Below, piece after piece: positions 23,871 through 30,930 of a stretch of 50,160 bases of DNA; positions within the stretch are counted from its first letter, which is position 1, and each line of letters begins with the position of its first letter. This DNA is from Verrucomicrobiota bacterium (GTDB taxonomy: Bacteria; Verrucomicrobiota; Verrucomicrobiia; Opitutales; Opitutaceae), in contig JAEWBF010000047.1 of assembly GCA_023391285.1 (NCBI GenBank), positions 1-50,160 of the forward strand, given 5' to 3'. Below the pieces are notes generated by a model, which saw only the letters and a list, made by a program, of their open reading frames with translations, searched no databases and was not told where the DNA came from. Position numbers and translations under genes: made by a program.

Positions 23871-24266
23871 CTAAAAACTCCGCCCTCTCCAGCGCGTCGA
23901 CACCCGCTCGTATCCAAAATTCTCCTCCGACCGCGGCACATACGGCTTCTTCTTCGCCGCCTCCGGCTGCTCTTTCACCTTTCCCACCCCGCGCAAGTCG
24001 AGCTCCCGCCCGCGTTCATCCAGCGCCGGTTCCCTCGCCGTCCACGCCACCACCACGCCGCGCATCCACACCACCTCGCGCTGCTGATCGTAAATCCAAA
24101 CCTCGAACCCGCGCCCCGCACTCCGCATCAACGGCTCTCCCAGGATTCCTCGAATCTCCGCACGCGACAGCCCCGCCTCGACGCGCCCCCACGCCGTCGA
24201 CGCGTTGCCGCTCGCAGCACCAATCAGCGCCGCCACCACACCCGCCAACCAGCGGATTCTCTTCAT
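23871..24266 (-). CDS. Small secreted/periplasmic protein, SmpA/OmlA-like fold possible
   Basis: A 131-residue protein with an N-terminal signal sequence (MKRIRWLAGVVAALIGAASG, then NASTAW). The ATG at 24266 follows AGGGAGAG at about 4 bases and is preferred to the upstream start at 24296, which would add ten charged residues. The segment VEAGLSRAEIRGILGEPLMR is the short helix plus Gly-Glu-Pro turn typical of SmpA/OmlA and related envelope proteins that monitor a ligand or partner. The C-terminal 50 residues are charged and probably disordered. No specific function can be given. The gap between this gene and the transporter start (165 bases) shows nothing clear. Confidence 0.65.
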   Translation of the reverse strand: MKRIRWLAGVVAALIGAASGNASTAWGRVEAGLSRAEIRGILGEPLMRSAGRGFEVWIYDQQREVVWMRGVVVAWTAREPALDERGRELDLRGVGKVKEQPEAAKKKPYVPRSEENFGYERVSTRWRGRSF

Positions 24267-24444
24267 GCTCTCCCTATCGTTCACCGCAGGCCGCAATGCA
24301 GTCTCCCGAGGTCCTTTAGCCGGCTTTTAACATCACCGCGTGTCCTCTCTGCTGTCTCGACCCTCTTGCGCCGGTCGTAGCTCGGTCGGTCAAAGCCTTC
24401 CGCCGACCAGCAGAACGGATCTTCACCTCCTGCGAAACCCGGGG

Positions 24445-24473
24445 TTGACAGCCCTGAGGCGCCTCGCGAAATT
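24445..24473 (+). promoter_or_regulatory. Putative sigma-70 promoter for tRNA-His
   Basis: A perfect TTGACA -35 box (24445-24450) is followed after 17 bases by GAAATT (24468-24473) as a weak -10 box. The tRNA begins 15 bases downstream of the -10 box, a normal distance for a tRNA promoter. The -10 match is poor (3 of 6), so this is tentative. Confidence 0.45.
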
Positions 24474-24487
24474 CCGCCTCCCTCTAC

Positions 24488-24565
24488 GGCGGCCATAGCT
24501 CAGTTGGTTAGAGCACAAGATTGTGGATCTTGGGGTCGCGGGTTCAAGTCCCGTTGGCCGCCCCA
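24488..24565 (+). tRNA. tRNA-His (GUG anticodon)
   Basis: A full cloverleaf can be drawn. The acceptor arm GCGGCCA (24489-24495) pairs with TGGCCGC (24555-24561); a D arm with GCTC/GAGC follows; the anticodon stem CAAGA/TCTTG encloses TTGTGGA with anticodon GTG; the T arm carries GGTTCAAGTCC. The extra G at position -1 (24488) opposite discriminator C73 (24562) is the identity mark of histidine tRNA. The 3' CCA (24563-24565) is encoded. Confidence 0.97.
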
Positions 24566-24587
24566 GCTTTCGCAGGGAGCGAAAGCT
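24565..24587 (+). terminator. Hairpin immediately after tRNA-His
   Basis: AGCTTTCGC and GCGAAAGCT form a perfect 9-bp stem around an AGGGA loop, starting on the last base of the tRNA CCA end. No T-run follows, so it may be a processing or weak termination hairpin rather than a strong intrinsic terminator. Between this hairpin and the methyltransferase start (24588-24741) no further gene is seen. Confidence 0.5.
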
Positions 24588-24741
24588 GCCCGCCAAAGCG
24601 AACCGCGCAGGCGGGCCCGACGCGCGCACCCCCCGCAGCCCCACCCCCACATTTTCTCCCTCCCGTCCGGCAACCACTCGCTCCCGCCGCTGTCCCTCCC
24701 CCAGCGTCAGCGGTTCTAACCAGCATGGCGCAAGTCCGCCC

Positions 24742-25491
24742 ATGCTCCCCCACCCGCCCCTCGACGCCCACTACGCCACCACCGAGGAAAAACCGGCGTT
24801 CGTAAACCAACTCTTCGACGCCGGCGCGCCGCATTACGATAGCGTCGTCGATTGGGGTTTTCTTCGCAGCGGCTCCTTTTACCGCCGCTGGTCTCTCCAA
24901 CGCCACGGCCTTCGGCCCGGTCACCAGCTCCTCGACGTCGCCTGTGGCACCGGCCTTGTTGCCACCGCTGCGCAAAAAGTCCTCGGCTCCGCCGACACCA
25001 TCACCTGCCTCGACCCGAGCGAGGGCATGCTCGCCGTCGCCCGCCAAAAACTGCCCGCCCGCTTCATCGTCGGCCGCGCGGAACAACTGCCCTTCGCCGA
25101 CAACTCCTTCGATTTCCTCACCATGGGCTACGCCCTGCGTCACGTCACGACCCTCGACGCCGCGTTCTCCGAATATTTCCGCGTCCTCAGACCTGGCGGC
25201 CGCCTCCTCATCCTCGAAGTCACCAAACCGTCCAGCCGCTTCGGCGCCGCCCTCTTCAAACTCTACTTCGGCAAAATCTATCCTTCGCTCACCCAGCTTT
25301 TCACCCGCAGCCGCGCCGCGCGCGACATGATGGTTTATTTCTGGGAAACGATGGACGCCTGCGTTCCGCCCGCATCCGTCCTTGGCGCACTCCAGGCCAC
25401 CGGCTTCGCCGACGTCAACCGCACCGCGATGCTCGGCCTCTTCAGCGAATACAGCGCCATGAAACCCGTGTCTGTATCCGAAATCACCTGA
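24742..25491 (+). CDS. Class I SAM-dependent methyltransferase (UbiE/MenG-like)
   Basis: A 249-residue Rossmann-fold methyltransferase. Motif I is LLDVACGTG (residues 63-71), binding S-adenosylmethionine. Later blocks include FDFLTMGYALRHVTTLDAAF and EYFRVLRPGGRLLILEVTKP, the usual UbiE/MenG-like signature. ATG at 24742 is used because the upstream in-frame sequence is the tRNA and low-complexity Pro/Arg. It is the first gene of the aryl-polyene-like operon and ends 7 bases before the ACP gene. Family knowledge: aryl polyene clusters often carry a methyltransferase that modifies the aryl head group. The substrate here is therefore probably an aryl or polyene intermediate rather than a quinone, but a quinone role cannot be excluded from sequence alone. 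Confidence 0.85.
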   Translation: MLPHPPLDAHYATTEEKPAFVNQLFDAGAPHYDSVVDWGFLRSGSFYRRWSLQRHGLRPGHQLLDVACGTGLVATAAQKVLGSADTITCLDPSEGMLAVARQKLPARFIVGRAEQLPFADNSFDFLTMGYALRHVTTLDAAFSEYFRVLRPGGRLLILEVTKPSSRFGAALFKLYFGKIYPSLTQLFTRSRAARDMMVYFWETMDACVPPASVLGALQATGFADVNRTAMLGLFSEYSAMKPVSVSEIT

Positions 25492-25498
25492 CGCCACC

Positions 25499-25774
25499 AT
25501 GTCCGATCCGCTCCGCGCTCAACTGAAACAACTCATCGTCCGCACGCTGAAGCTCGACGACCTTCAGCCCGAAGACATCGGCGACGACGATCCGCTCATT
25601 GGCTCCGGCCTCAATCTCGACTCGATCGACGCCCTCGAACTCGTCGTCACGCTCGAAAAGGAATTCGGCATCAAAATCACAAGCAGCGAGGAGTCGCGCA
25701 CCGCCCTCGCCAGTGTCGCCCACCTCGCCGATTTCGTCCGCTCCCGCGCCCCCGCCGACCGCGTCCCCGCCTAA
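25499..25774 (+). CDS. Acyl carrier protein
   Basis: A 91-residue acyl carrier protein. Ser42 in GSGLNLDSIDALELV is the phosphopantetheine attachment serine of the D-S-x-x-x-L motif. The protein is acidic and helical, with the expected four-helix length plus a short C-terminal tail. It would carry the growing polyene chain for the adjacent ketoacyl synthase pair. It is the only carrier protein visible in the window, whereas characterised aryl polyene clusters usually encode two. Confidence 0.93.
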   Translation: MSDPLRAQLKQLIVRTLKLDDLQPEDIGDDDPLIGSGLNLDSIDALELVVTLEKEFGIKITSSEESRTALASVAHLADFVRSRAPADRVPA

Positions 25775-25780
25775 GATAAC

Positions 25781-25821
25781 GCGCGTTGGCCTGCCCCGAC
25801 TCGTCGGGGTCCTCAACGCGC
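25781..25821 (+). promoter_or_regulatory. Long imperfect hairpin between ACP and ketoacyl synthase genes
   Basis: Outer arms GCGCGTTG (25781-25788) and CAACGCGC (25814-25821) and inner arms CCCCGAC (25794-25800) and GTCGGGG (25803-25809) form a two-part stem in the 96-base gap. No T-run follows. It may set the relative ACP level by protecting or ending part of the transcripts, or be a dispersed repeat. Confidence 0.4.
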
Positions 25822-25870
25822 CGCTCACACGCCTCATCCGCGTGCCACCTCCCGCACGTTCTCCCGCTCC

Positions 25871-27016
25871 GTGCCCCTCGACTCGTTTTCTCCCCCTCCC
25901 ATCCGCCTCACCGCCACTGGCTGCCTCACCGCACTGGGCGACGCGTCCGCCACGCACGCCTCGCTCCTCTCCAACGGCCGAGCCCTTCAACTTCAGCCCG
26001 TCCTCGGCCGCGATGGCGGCGATGCCGTTCCTCTCGCGCTCGTTCCTCAGCGACCTCTCGACGAAACCGCCCCGCCCAACTGGCTCGCGCATCTCGACAC
26101 CCTCGCGGCGCAAATCCCTGCCGCCGACTGGGGCTCCGCCCGTCGTCCCGTTTTCGTCACGAGCAGCAACTTCGGCGTCGGCAGCCTCTACGCTTTCCAA
26201 CGCACCCGCGATCCCGCGCACCTCACAAGCGGCACGCCGTTCGCATCCGTCGACCTGATACGCCAACACTTCGGCTGGGGCGCCAACGTTTCCATCCTTT
26301 CCCATGCGTGTGTCTCCGCGCATCTGGGCCTGCTCCTCGCCACGCGCACCCTCCACGCCGGCCTCGCCGATCGCGCGCTTGTTTTCACGTTCGATTTCGT
26401 CAGCCCGTTTGTCGCCGGCGGTTTTCACGCGCTGAAAATTCTGAATAGCGGTTTCCCCGCCCCCTACGCCGCGCGCGACACCGGCTCGATCGGTCTCGGC
26501 GATGGCGCCGCCTTCGCCGTCCTCGAACACCCCGATTCATCTCCCTCCTCTTCCCACGCCGCCAACACGTTCCTCCTCCACGCGCAGTCGCTCTACAACG
26601 AGATGCATCACTTCACGGCCAACCGCGCCGACGGTTCCGGTTTCGCCGCCTGCCTCGAACCGCTCGTCTCCGCCGCGAACGACCGCCGCCTCTGGATCAA
26701 AGGTCACGGCACCGGCACCCTCGAAGCCGGCCGTCTCGAGGCCGACACCTTCGCAACCCACTTCCCCACCGCGCCGCTCGTCTCCTGGAAAGGCAGCCTC
26801 GGCCACACGCTCGGCAGTTGCGGCTTGGTCGAACTAGCCCTCGCCGTCCAATCGCTTCGCCACGGACGCGCGCCCGGCACGATTGGCAGCGCCGCACCGT
26901 TCTTCCGCGACAACGTCGCCGCGGAACCCTTCTCCACCGCCGCTTTCGATGCCGTGTTGCTCACCAGCAACGCCTTCGGCGGCGCTCACGCCGCCTGCCT
27001 CCTCACCCCGGAGTAA
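25871..27016 (+). CDS. Beta-ketoacyl synthase (KAS II/aryl polyene type)
   Basis: A 381-residue condensing enzyme. The catalytic triad is visible: Cys147 in SHACVSAHLG, His279 in KGHGTGT and His312 in KGSLGHTLG, so it should be active in decarboxylative condensation. It is a little shorter than FabF (about 410) because the N-terminal lobe is trimmed. The start is a GTG at 25871 (MPLDSF) with no clear ribosome binding site. It sits between the ACP gene and a ketoacyl-synthase-like partner, as in aryl polyene and xanthomonadin clusters, where such pairs elongate the polyene with malonyl-ACP. Confidence 0.9.
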   Translation: MPLDSFSPPPIRLTATGCLTALGDASATHASLLSNGRALQLQPVLGRDGGDAVPLALVPQRPLDETAPPNWLAHLDTLAAQIPAADWGSARRPVFVTSSNFGVGSLYAFQRTRDPAHLTSGTPFASVDLIRQHFGWGANVSILSHACVSAHLGLLLATRTLHAGLADRALVFTFDFVSPFVAGGFHALKILNSGFPAPYAARDTGSIGLGDGAAFAVLEHPDSSPSSSHAANTFLLHAQSLYNEMHHFTANRADGSGFAACLEPLVSAANDRRLWIKGHGTGTLEAGRLEADTFATHFPTAPLVSWKGSLGHTLGSCGLVELALAVQSLRHGRAPGTIGSAAPFFRDNVAAEPFSTAAFDAVLLTSNAFGGAHAACLLTPE

Positions 27017-27090
27017 GTCCCTTCTTTCTCCTTCCTCTTTATCTTTCTCTTTCTCCCACGGCCCACGCACGCCTCCCCCGCGCCTCCCGC

Positions 27091-27756
27091 ATGCTCGAAC
27101 GCCACATCGTCGCCCTCCGCACCGACGCCCCCGGTGCCGAAGACCTCGCCGCCACGCGCGAGCGTCTGCGCGACGCCTTTCCTCGCAACGCCACGCGCCG
27201 CATGACCCAGCTCGGCCTGCTGCTCGGTGGCGTGCTCCACGATCTCGCTCCGTCCGAAAACGACACCGTCGTCTACGCCTCCGTTTACGGCGAAACCCGC
27301 GCCCTCGAAGATTACCTCACCAGTTTCCCCACCCCCAGTCCCACTCTTTTCCAAACCTCGATCCACCCCAGCGGCATCCAACAAGTCCTCATCGCGCGCC
27401 AGCAACCCATCCGCCACTTCTTTCCCCATACCGGCCACCGGCATCTCGTCGCACACGCCGTTCAATCCGCGCTCCTCGCTCCCACCCCGCGCACGCTTCT
27501 CTGCGGCGGCGAAGAACGCGGCACGTGGCTCATCGAGCACGATGCCGCCAGCCGCGAAACCTTCGCCTTCGCTCTCGCCCTCTCCACCGACTCCACCCAC
27601 GCCATCGGCTCGCTCCGGCTCGAACAAACCTCCGCCGCCGAGTCCGCCCTCGAAGCCGAACTCCGGCTTCCCCGTTTCTTTTCCGCCCTCACCCAACGCG
27701 AGCCGCTCGCCCATCCCGCCGCCCCCGGCCTGATCCTCACGCTCACATGGAACTGA
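27091..27756 (+). CDS. Ketoacyl-synthase-like partner / chain-length factor (Ketoacyl-synt_2 type)
   Basis: A 221-residue protein matching the short ketoacyl-synthase-like N-terminal domain (Ketoacyl-synt_2) found in aryl polyene clusters. Features include DTVVYASVYGETRALEDYL, FQTSIHPSGIQQVLIARQQP, and TGHRHLVAHAVQSALL. No Cys-His-His triad is present, so it is expected to be non-catalytic and to pair with the active synthase, as chain-length factors do. ATG at 27091 is chosen; upstream in-frame sequence is Arg/Leu-rich and lies in the preceding gene. Its end overlaps the acyltransferase gene by 10 bases. Its short length is usual for this family, not a truncation. Confidence 0.8.
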   Translation: MLERHIVALRTDAPGAEDLAATRERLRDAFPRNATRRMTQLGLLLGGVLHDLAPSENDTVVYASVYGETRALEDYLTSFPTPSPTLFQTSIHPSGIQQVLIARQQPIRHFFPHTGHRHLVAHAVQSALLAPTPRTLLCGGEERGTWLIEHDAASRETFAFALALSTDSTHAIGSLRLEQTSAAESALEAELRLPRFFSALTQREPLAHPAAPGLILTLTWN

Positions 27757-28712
27757 GCCGGACCGCCTCATCCTCGCGCCCTGCGCCGCGCAATCCCGGC
27801 CCCGACTGGGGCTACGATTTTCTACGCCTGCTCGATCGCACCTTGCCGGACTTCCTGCTCAATCTCTTGCTCGGCTTCGGCGCCGCGTGCGCCCTCGCTC
27901 TCATGCCGCAGCAACGCCGGCATTCGCACGCCTACCTTTCCGCCGTCTTCCGCCGCCCCGCGCGCCTCCACGAAGTCTGGCGACATTTTCATAGCTACAG
28001 TCGCGTGATGATGACGCGTATCCACGCCGCGGAGACGGGCAACCATCGCTGCACCCCCCAGTCGAGTTTCGAATCCTTCCGCGCCCTCATGCGCACCGAT
28101 CGACCGGCGCTGCTCGGCACGATCCATTTCGGCAACTCCGACCTCCTCGGCTTTCTTCTCGGTGAATTCCGCCGCCACGTGCACATGATTCGCCTGCGCG
28201 TCGGCAACTCCCGCGACACCCACCGCCTCTCCGACCGCTTCGGCCAATGGGTCACCTACGTCTGGGTGAACGAAACCGAAAACCTCCTCTTCGCCCTGAA
28301 GGACGCCGCGCAATCCGGCAGCTCCATCGCGATGATGTGCGACCGCGTCGAGCATAGCTCGAAGGTCGAACCGTTCGACTTTCTCGGCGCCCGCCGCCTC
28401 ATGCCATTCACCATCTATCACCTCTCGCTCGTCTTCCGTCTGCCCGTCGTTTTCTGCCTCAGCGTGCCCGGCGCAAAAAACGAATCGCTCCTCCACGCCT
28501 CGCCTGTCTTCGAACCCGACAGCCCCTCGCGTGAACAAAATCTCGCCCGCGCCCGCGCCCACTTCCAGGCCTTCCTCCACCAGCTCGATTCTCTTCTCCG
28601 CGACAATCCCTACCTCTGGTTCAACTTCATCCCGCTCAGTCCCGCCCTCCCGCCATCCGAATCCTCGCCCTCACCCGTCCGCCAACCCGCCTCATCCGCC
28701 GCCGCCGCATGA
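27747..28712 (+). CDS. LpxL/HtrB-like lysophospholipid acyltransferase
   Basis: A 321-residue acyltransferase of the LpxL/HtrB (LABLAT) type. The catalytic H-x4-D is HFGNSD (His127, Asp132). Further family blocks are GSSIAMMCDRVEH and LPVVFCLSVPG. A hydrophobic stretch near residues 35-53 suggests membrane attachment. The last 25 residues are Pro/Ser-rich and look disordered. In aryl polyene clusters such an acyltransferase is proposed to attach the polyene or an acyl chain to a lipid or glycolipid anchor. It overlaps the preceding gene by 10 bases and the PlsC-like gene by 4, so production is coupled. Confidence 0.87.
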   Translation: MELSRTASSSRPAPRNPGPDWGYDFLRLLDRTLPDFLLNLLLGFGAACALALMPQQRRHSHAYLSAVFRRPARLHEVWRHFHSYSRVMMTRIHAAETGNHRCTPQSSFESFRALMRTDRPALLGTIHFGNSDLLGFLLGEFRRHVHMIRLRVGNSRDTHRLSDRFGQWVTYVWVNETENLLFALKDAAQSGSSIAMMCDRVEHSSKVEPFDFLGARRLMPFTIYHLSLVFRLPVVFCLSVPGAKNESLLHASPVFEPDSPSREQNLARARAHFQAFLHQLDSLLRDNPYLWFNFIPLSPALPPSESSPSPVRQPASSAAAA

Positions 28713-29458
28713 GACGCCTCTACCATATTTGCGCCTTCGCCTTCTCGTGGCTGCTCTTCGGCGTCTGCGCCCTGCTCGTCAACGTCCTCTGCGCCTTCCT
28801 GCTCTGCGTGCCCGGTGCACGCGCCCGCTGCGCGCCGTTCGCCCGCCGGGTTCTCCAACGGTTCTTTTCCGCGTGGAACGCCTGGCTCGATTTCGCCGGC
28901 CTCATCCACATCCGCTGGCACGGTTTCGAAAACACTCCTCTTCGGGGCGGCGCCATTTGGGTCGCCAACCATCCAGGATTGCTCGACGCCACGTTCCTTC
29001 TTTCTCGCCTGCCGAACGCGAGCTGCGTCTTCAAACCTTCGATGCGGCGCAATCCTTTCCTCGCCCCGATCGCGCTGCTCGCCGATCACCTCGCCTGCGC
29101 GACCGGAACCGAGTTCATCCGCTCCGCCGTCGACCGCGTCTCCGCCGGCCGCACGTTGCTCATCTTTCCCGAAGGCACGCGCACGTCCGCCCATCTCCCG
29201 CTCAACCCGTGCAAAACCGGCTTTGCCCTTATCGCCGCTCGCGCCCACGCCCCGATCCAGATCGTCGTCATCCGCGCCAGCCGCGACCTCCTTCCGCGCG
29301 GCCGCCGTTGGTGGCAGGTGCCGCAGTTTCCGACCGTTGTCGATATCCACGCCCACGATCGTCTCGAACCCGAATCCCACCGCCCCGCTCGCGCCACCGC
29401 CGCGCTCGTCGAAGAACGCCTCACGGAGCATTTGGCCGGTTCTCCGTGTCTCGTCTGA
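28709..29458 (+). CDS. 1-acyl-glycerol-3-phosphate acyltransferase-like (PlsC family)
   Basis: A 249-residue PlsC-family acyltransferase. It has a membrane segment at residues about 7-35, catalytic NHPGLLD (His88, Asp93) and the substrate-binding block FPEGTRT. The start overlaps the previous stop as ATGA. Two different acyltransferases in a row are typical for aryl polyene operons, where the product is thought to be fixed to a lipid in the outer membrane. A housekeeping phosphatidate role is less likely because of the operon position. Confidence 0.88.
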   Translation: MRRLYHICAFAFSWLLFGVCALLVNVLCAFLLCVPGARARCAPFARRVLQRFFSAWNAWLDFAGLIHIRWHGFENTPLRGGAIWVANHPGLLDATFLLSRLPNASCVFKPSMRRNPFLAPIALLADHLACATGTEFIRSAVDRVSAGRTLLIFPEGTRTSAHLPLNPCKTGFALIAARAHAPIQIVVIRASRDLLPRGRRWWQVPQFPTVVDIHAHDRLEPESHRPARATAALVEERLTEHLAGSPCLV

Positions 29459-29468
29459 TCCACGCGTC

Positions 29469-30236
29469 ATGCCCGCGTCGTCCACTCACCTCGTCCTCAT
29501 TCCTTCCTACAACACCGGCGTCCGGCTCGAGTCGACGGTGCGCGACGCCCTGCGCCAATGGGATCCCGTTTGGGTCGTGATCGACGGCAGCGACGACCGC
29601 AGCGATCAACCCATCCGCGAACTCGCCCGACGCGATCCCCGCCTCCGCGTCATCGTCCGCACCGAAAACGGCGGCAAGGGCGCCGCGATCGCCACCGGCA
29701 TCGAAGCCGCTCTGCAAGCCGGCTTCACGCACGTGCTCACGATGGATGCGGATGGCCAGCACTCCGCCGCGCACATTCGTCCGTTCATGGAGGTTTCTCG
29801 GCGGAACCCTAATGCCCTCGTTCTCGGTCGACCCGTCTTCGGCCCCGAAGCTCCGCTCGAACGTCTCTACGGTCGCAAGGTCAGCGTGGGTTTCGCCCGT
29901 CTCGAAATCCTCGGCCGCGGCATCGACGATCCGCTCTTCGGCTTCCGGGTCTATCCCGCCGCCCCCCTCAAGCGCGCCCTCGATTCCACCCGTTTCGCTC
30001 GCGGCTTCGACTTCGACCCCGAGGTCGCCGTGCGCATGGTGTGGGAGGGCGTCCCCACCCTCAACCTGCCCGCGCCGTGCCGCTACATCGCGCGAAGCGA
30101 GGGCGGCGTATCCCATTTCAACTACATTCGCGATAACGCGAAGATGATCTGGCTCCACCTTCGCCTCCTCCCGCAACTCGCCTTCTGGCGCTGGATCGCG
30201 CTCGTGCGCATGCGTCGCTCGCCCCAGCTCTCATGA
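29469..30236 (+). CDS. Family 2 glycosyltransferase (DPM1/DolP-mannose synthase-like)
   Basis: A 255-residue GT-A fold glycosyltransferase. The nucleotide-sugar block is LVLIPSYNTGVRLESTV at residues 8-24, followed by NGGKGAAIATGIEAA and the metal-binding DADGQH. There is no long C-terminal membrane domain, so it is a cytoplasmic or peripheral enzyme. It starts 10 bases after the PlsC-like gene and overlaps the LolA-like gene by 4 bases. Probable role: adding a sugar to the lipid anchor of the polyene. The donor sugar cannot be told from sequence. Confidence 0.9.
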   Translation: MPASSTHLVLIPSYNTGVRLESTVRDALRQWDPVWVVIDGSDDRSDQPIRELARRDPRLRVIVRTENGGKGAAIATGIEAALQAGFTHVLTMDADGQHSAAHIRPFMEVSRRNPNALVLGRPVFGPEAPLERLYGRKVSVGFARLEILGRGIDDPLFGFRVYPAAPLKRALDSTRFARGFDFDPEVAVRMVWEGVPTLNLPAPCRYIARSEGGVSHFNYIRDNAKMIWLHLRLLPQLAFWRWIALVRMRRSPQLS

Positions 30237-30874
30237 ACCTCCTTCGCTCCCTCGCCGTCGTCGCCCTGCTCTCGCTCGTCGCGTCTCGCGCGAGCGCTGC
30301 GCTGCCGGCGATCTCCGACCCGGCCAACGCTCCGCAGTGGCACGAGATCTTCTCCGCCCTCTCCGCCGAAACGGGCCGCATCGCTGTATTCGAAGAACGG
30401 CGACATTTTCCGTTTCGCAAAAAGCCCGTCGTTCTCACCGGCGAACTCCGCCTCGCTCCCGGCCGCGGCCTCAGCCTCCGTTACGTCGCTCCCGACCCGC
30501 AAACGCTCATCGGCGACGAACAAGGCTTGCTCATGCGCGACGCGGCCGGCCGCACCCGCACGCCGCCCGACCACGCTCGCGTCCAAGCCGCCGCGTCCAT
30601 CATGGTCGACGTGCTGCACTTCGACCTCGTCGCCCTGCAGCAGGATTTCGCGTTTTCCGGCGAACGCGACGGCGACGACTGGGTGCTGCAACTCGTCCCG
30701 CGCGACACCTCGCGCGCCGGCTCCCTCGGCGCCATCACTCTCTCCGGCCACGGCGGCGTTCTCGAACGGATCGAGTTCACGCGCTCCGCTGACCAACGCA
30801 TCGAAATCCTCATCCGCGACTCCCGCGAAAACGTCGACTTCTCCCCCGCCGATCTGAAGCGCTACTTCCGCTGA
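30233..30874 (+). CDS. LolA-like outer membrane lipoprotein/lipid carrier
   Basis: A 213-residue periplasmic protein with signal peptide MNLLRSLAVVALLSLVASR and then ASA before ALPAIS. The body matches the LolA-like family of aryl polyene clusters: GRIAVFEERRHFPF, LTGELRLAPGRGLSLRYVAP, and LLMRDAAGR. These proteins have the open beta-barrel fold that binds a lipid chain. It probably carries the lipid-linked polyene across the periplasm. It overlaps the glycosyltransferase gene by 4 bases and is followed after 56 bases by the MMPL exporter, its likely partner. Confidence 0.85.
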   Translation: MNLLRSLAVVALLSLVASRASAALPAISDPANAPQWHEIFSALSAETGRIAVFEERRHFPFRKKPVVLTGELRLAPGRGLSLRYVAPDPQTLIGDEQGLLMRDAAGRTRTPPDHARVQAAASIMVDVLHFDLVALQQDFAFSGERDGDDWVLQLVPRDTSRAGSLGAITLSGHGGVLERIEFTRSADQRIEILIRDSRENVDFSPADLKRYFR

Positions 30875-30930
30875 CGCCCTCTCACTCGTGCGAACATTGG
30901 CCAGCGGCCTAAATCTTTCGCACTTTCTCC

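Noticed and set aside
24370..24440. A possible second tRNA (GTAGCTCGGTCGGTCAAAGC resembles a D arm)
   Set aside because: No acceptor stem pairing, no TTCRANY T-loop and no anticodon stem could be drawn.
24423..24743. A minus-strand frame reading PTGLEPATPRSTILCSNQLS
   Set aside because: This is the well-known false translation of a tRNA gene, here tRNA-His on the other strand.
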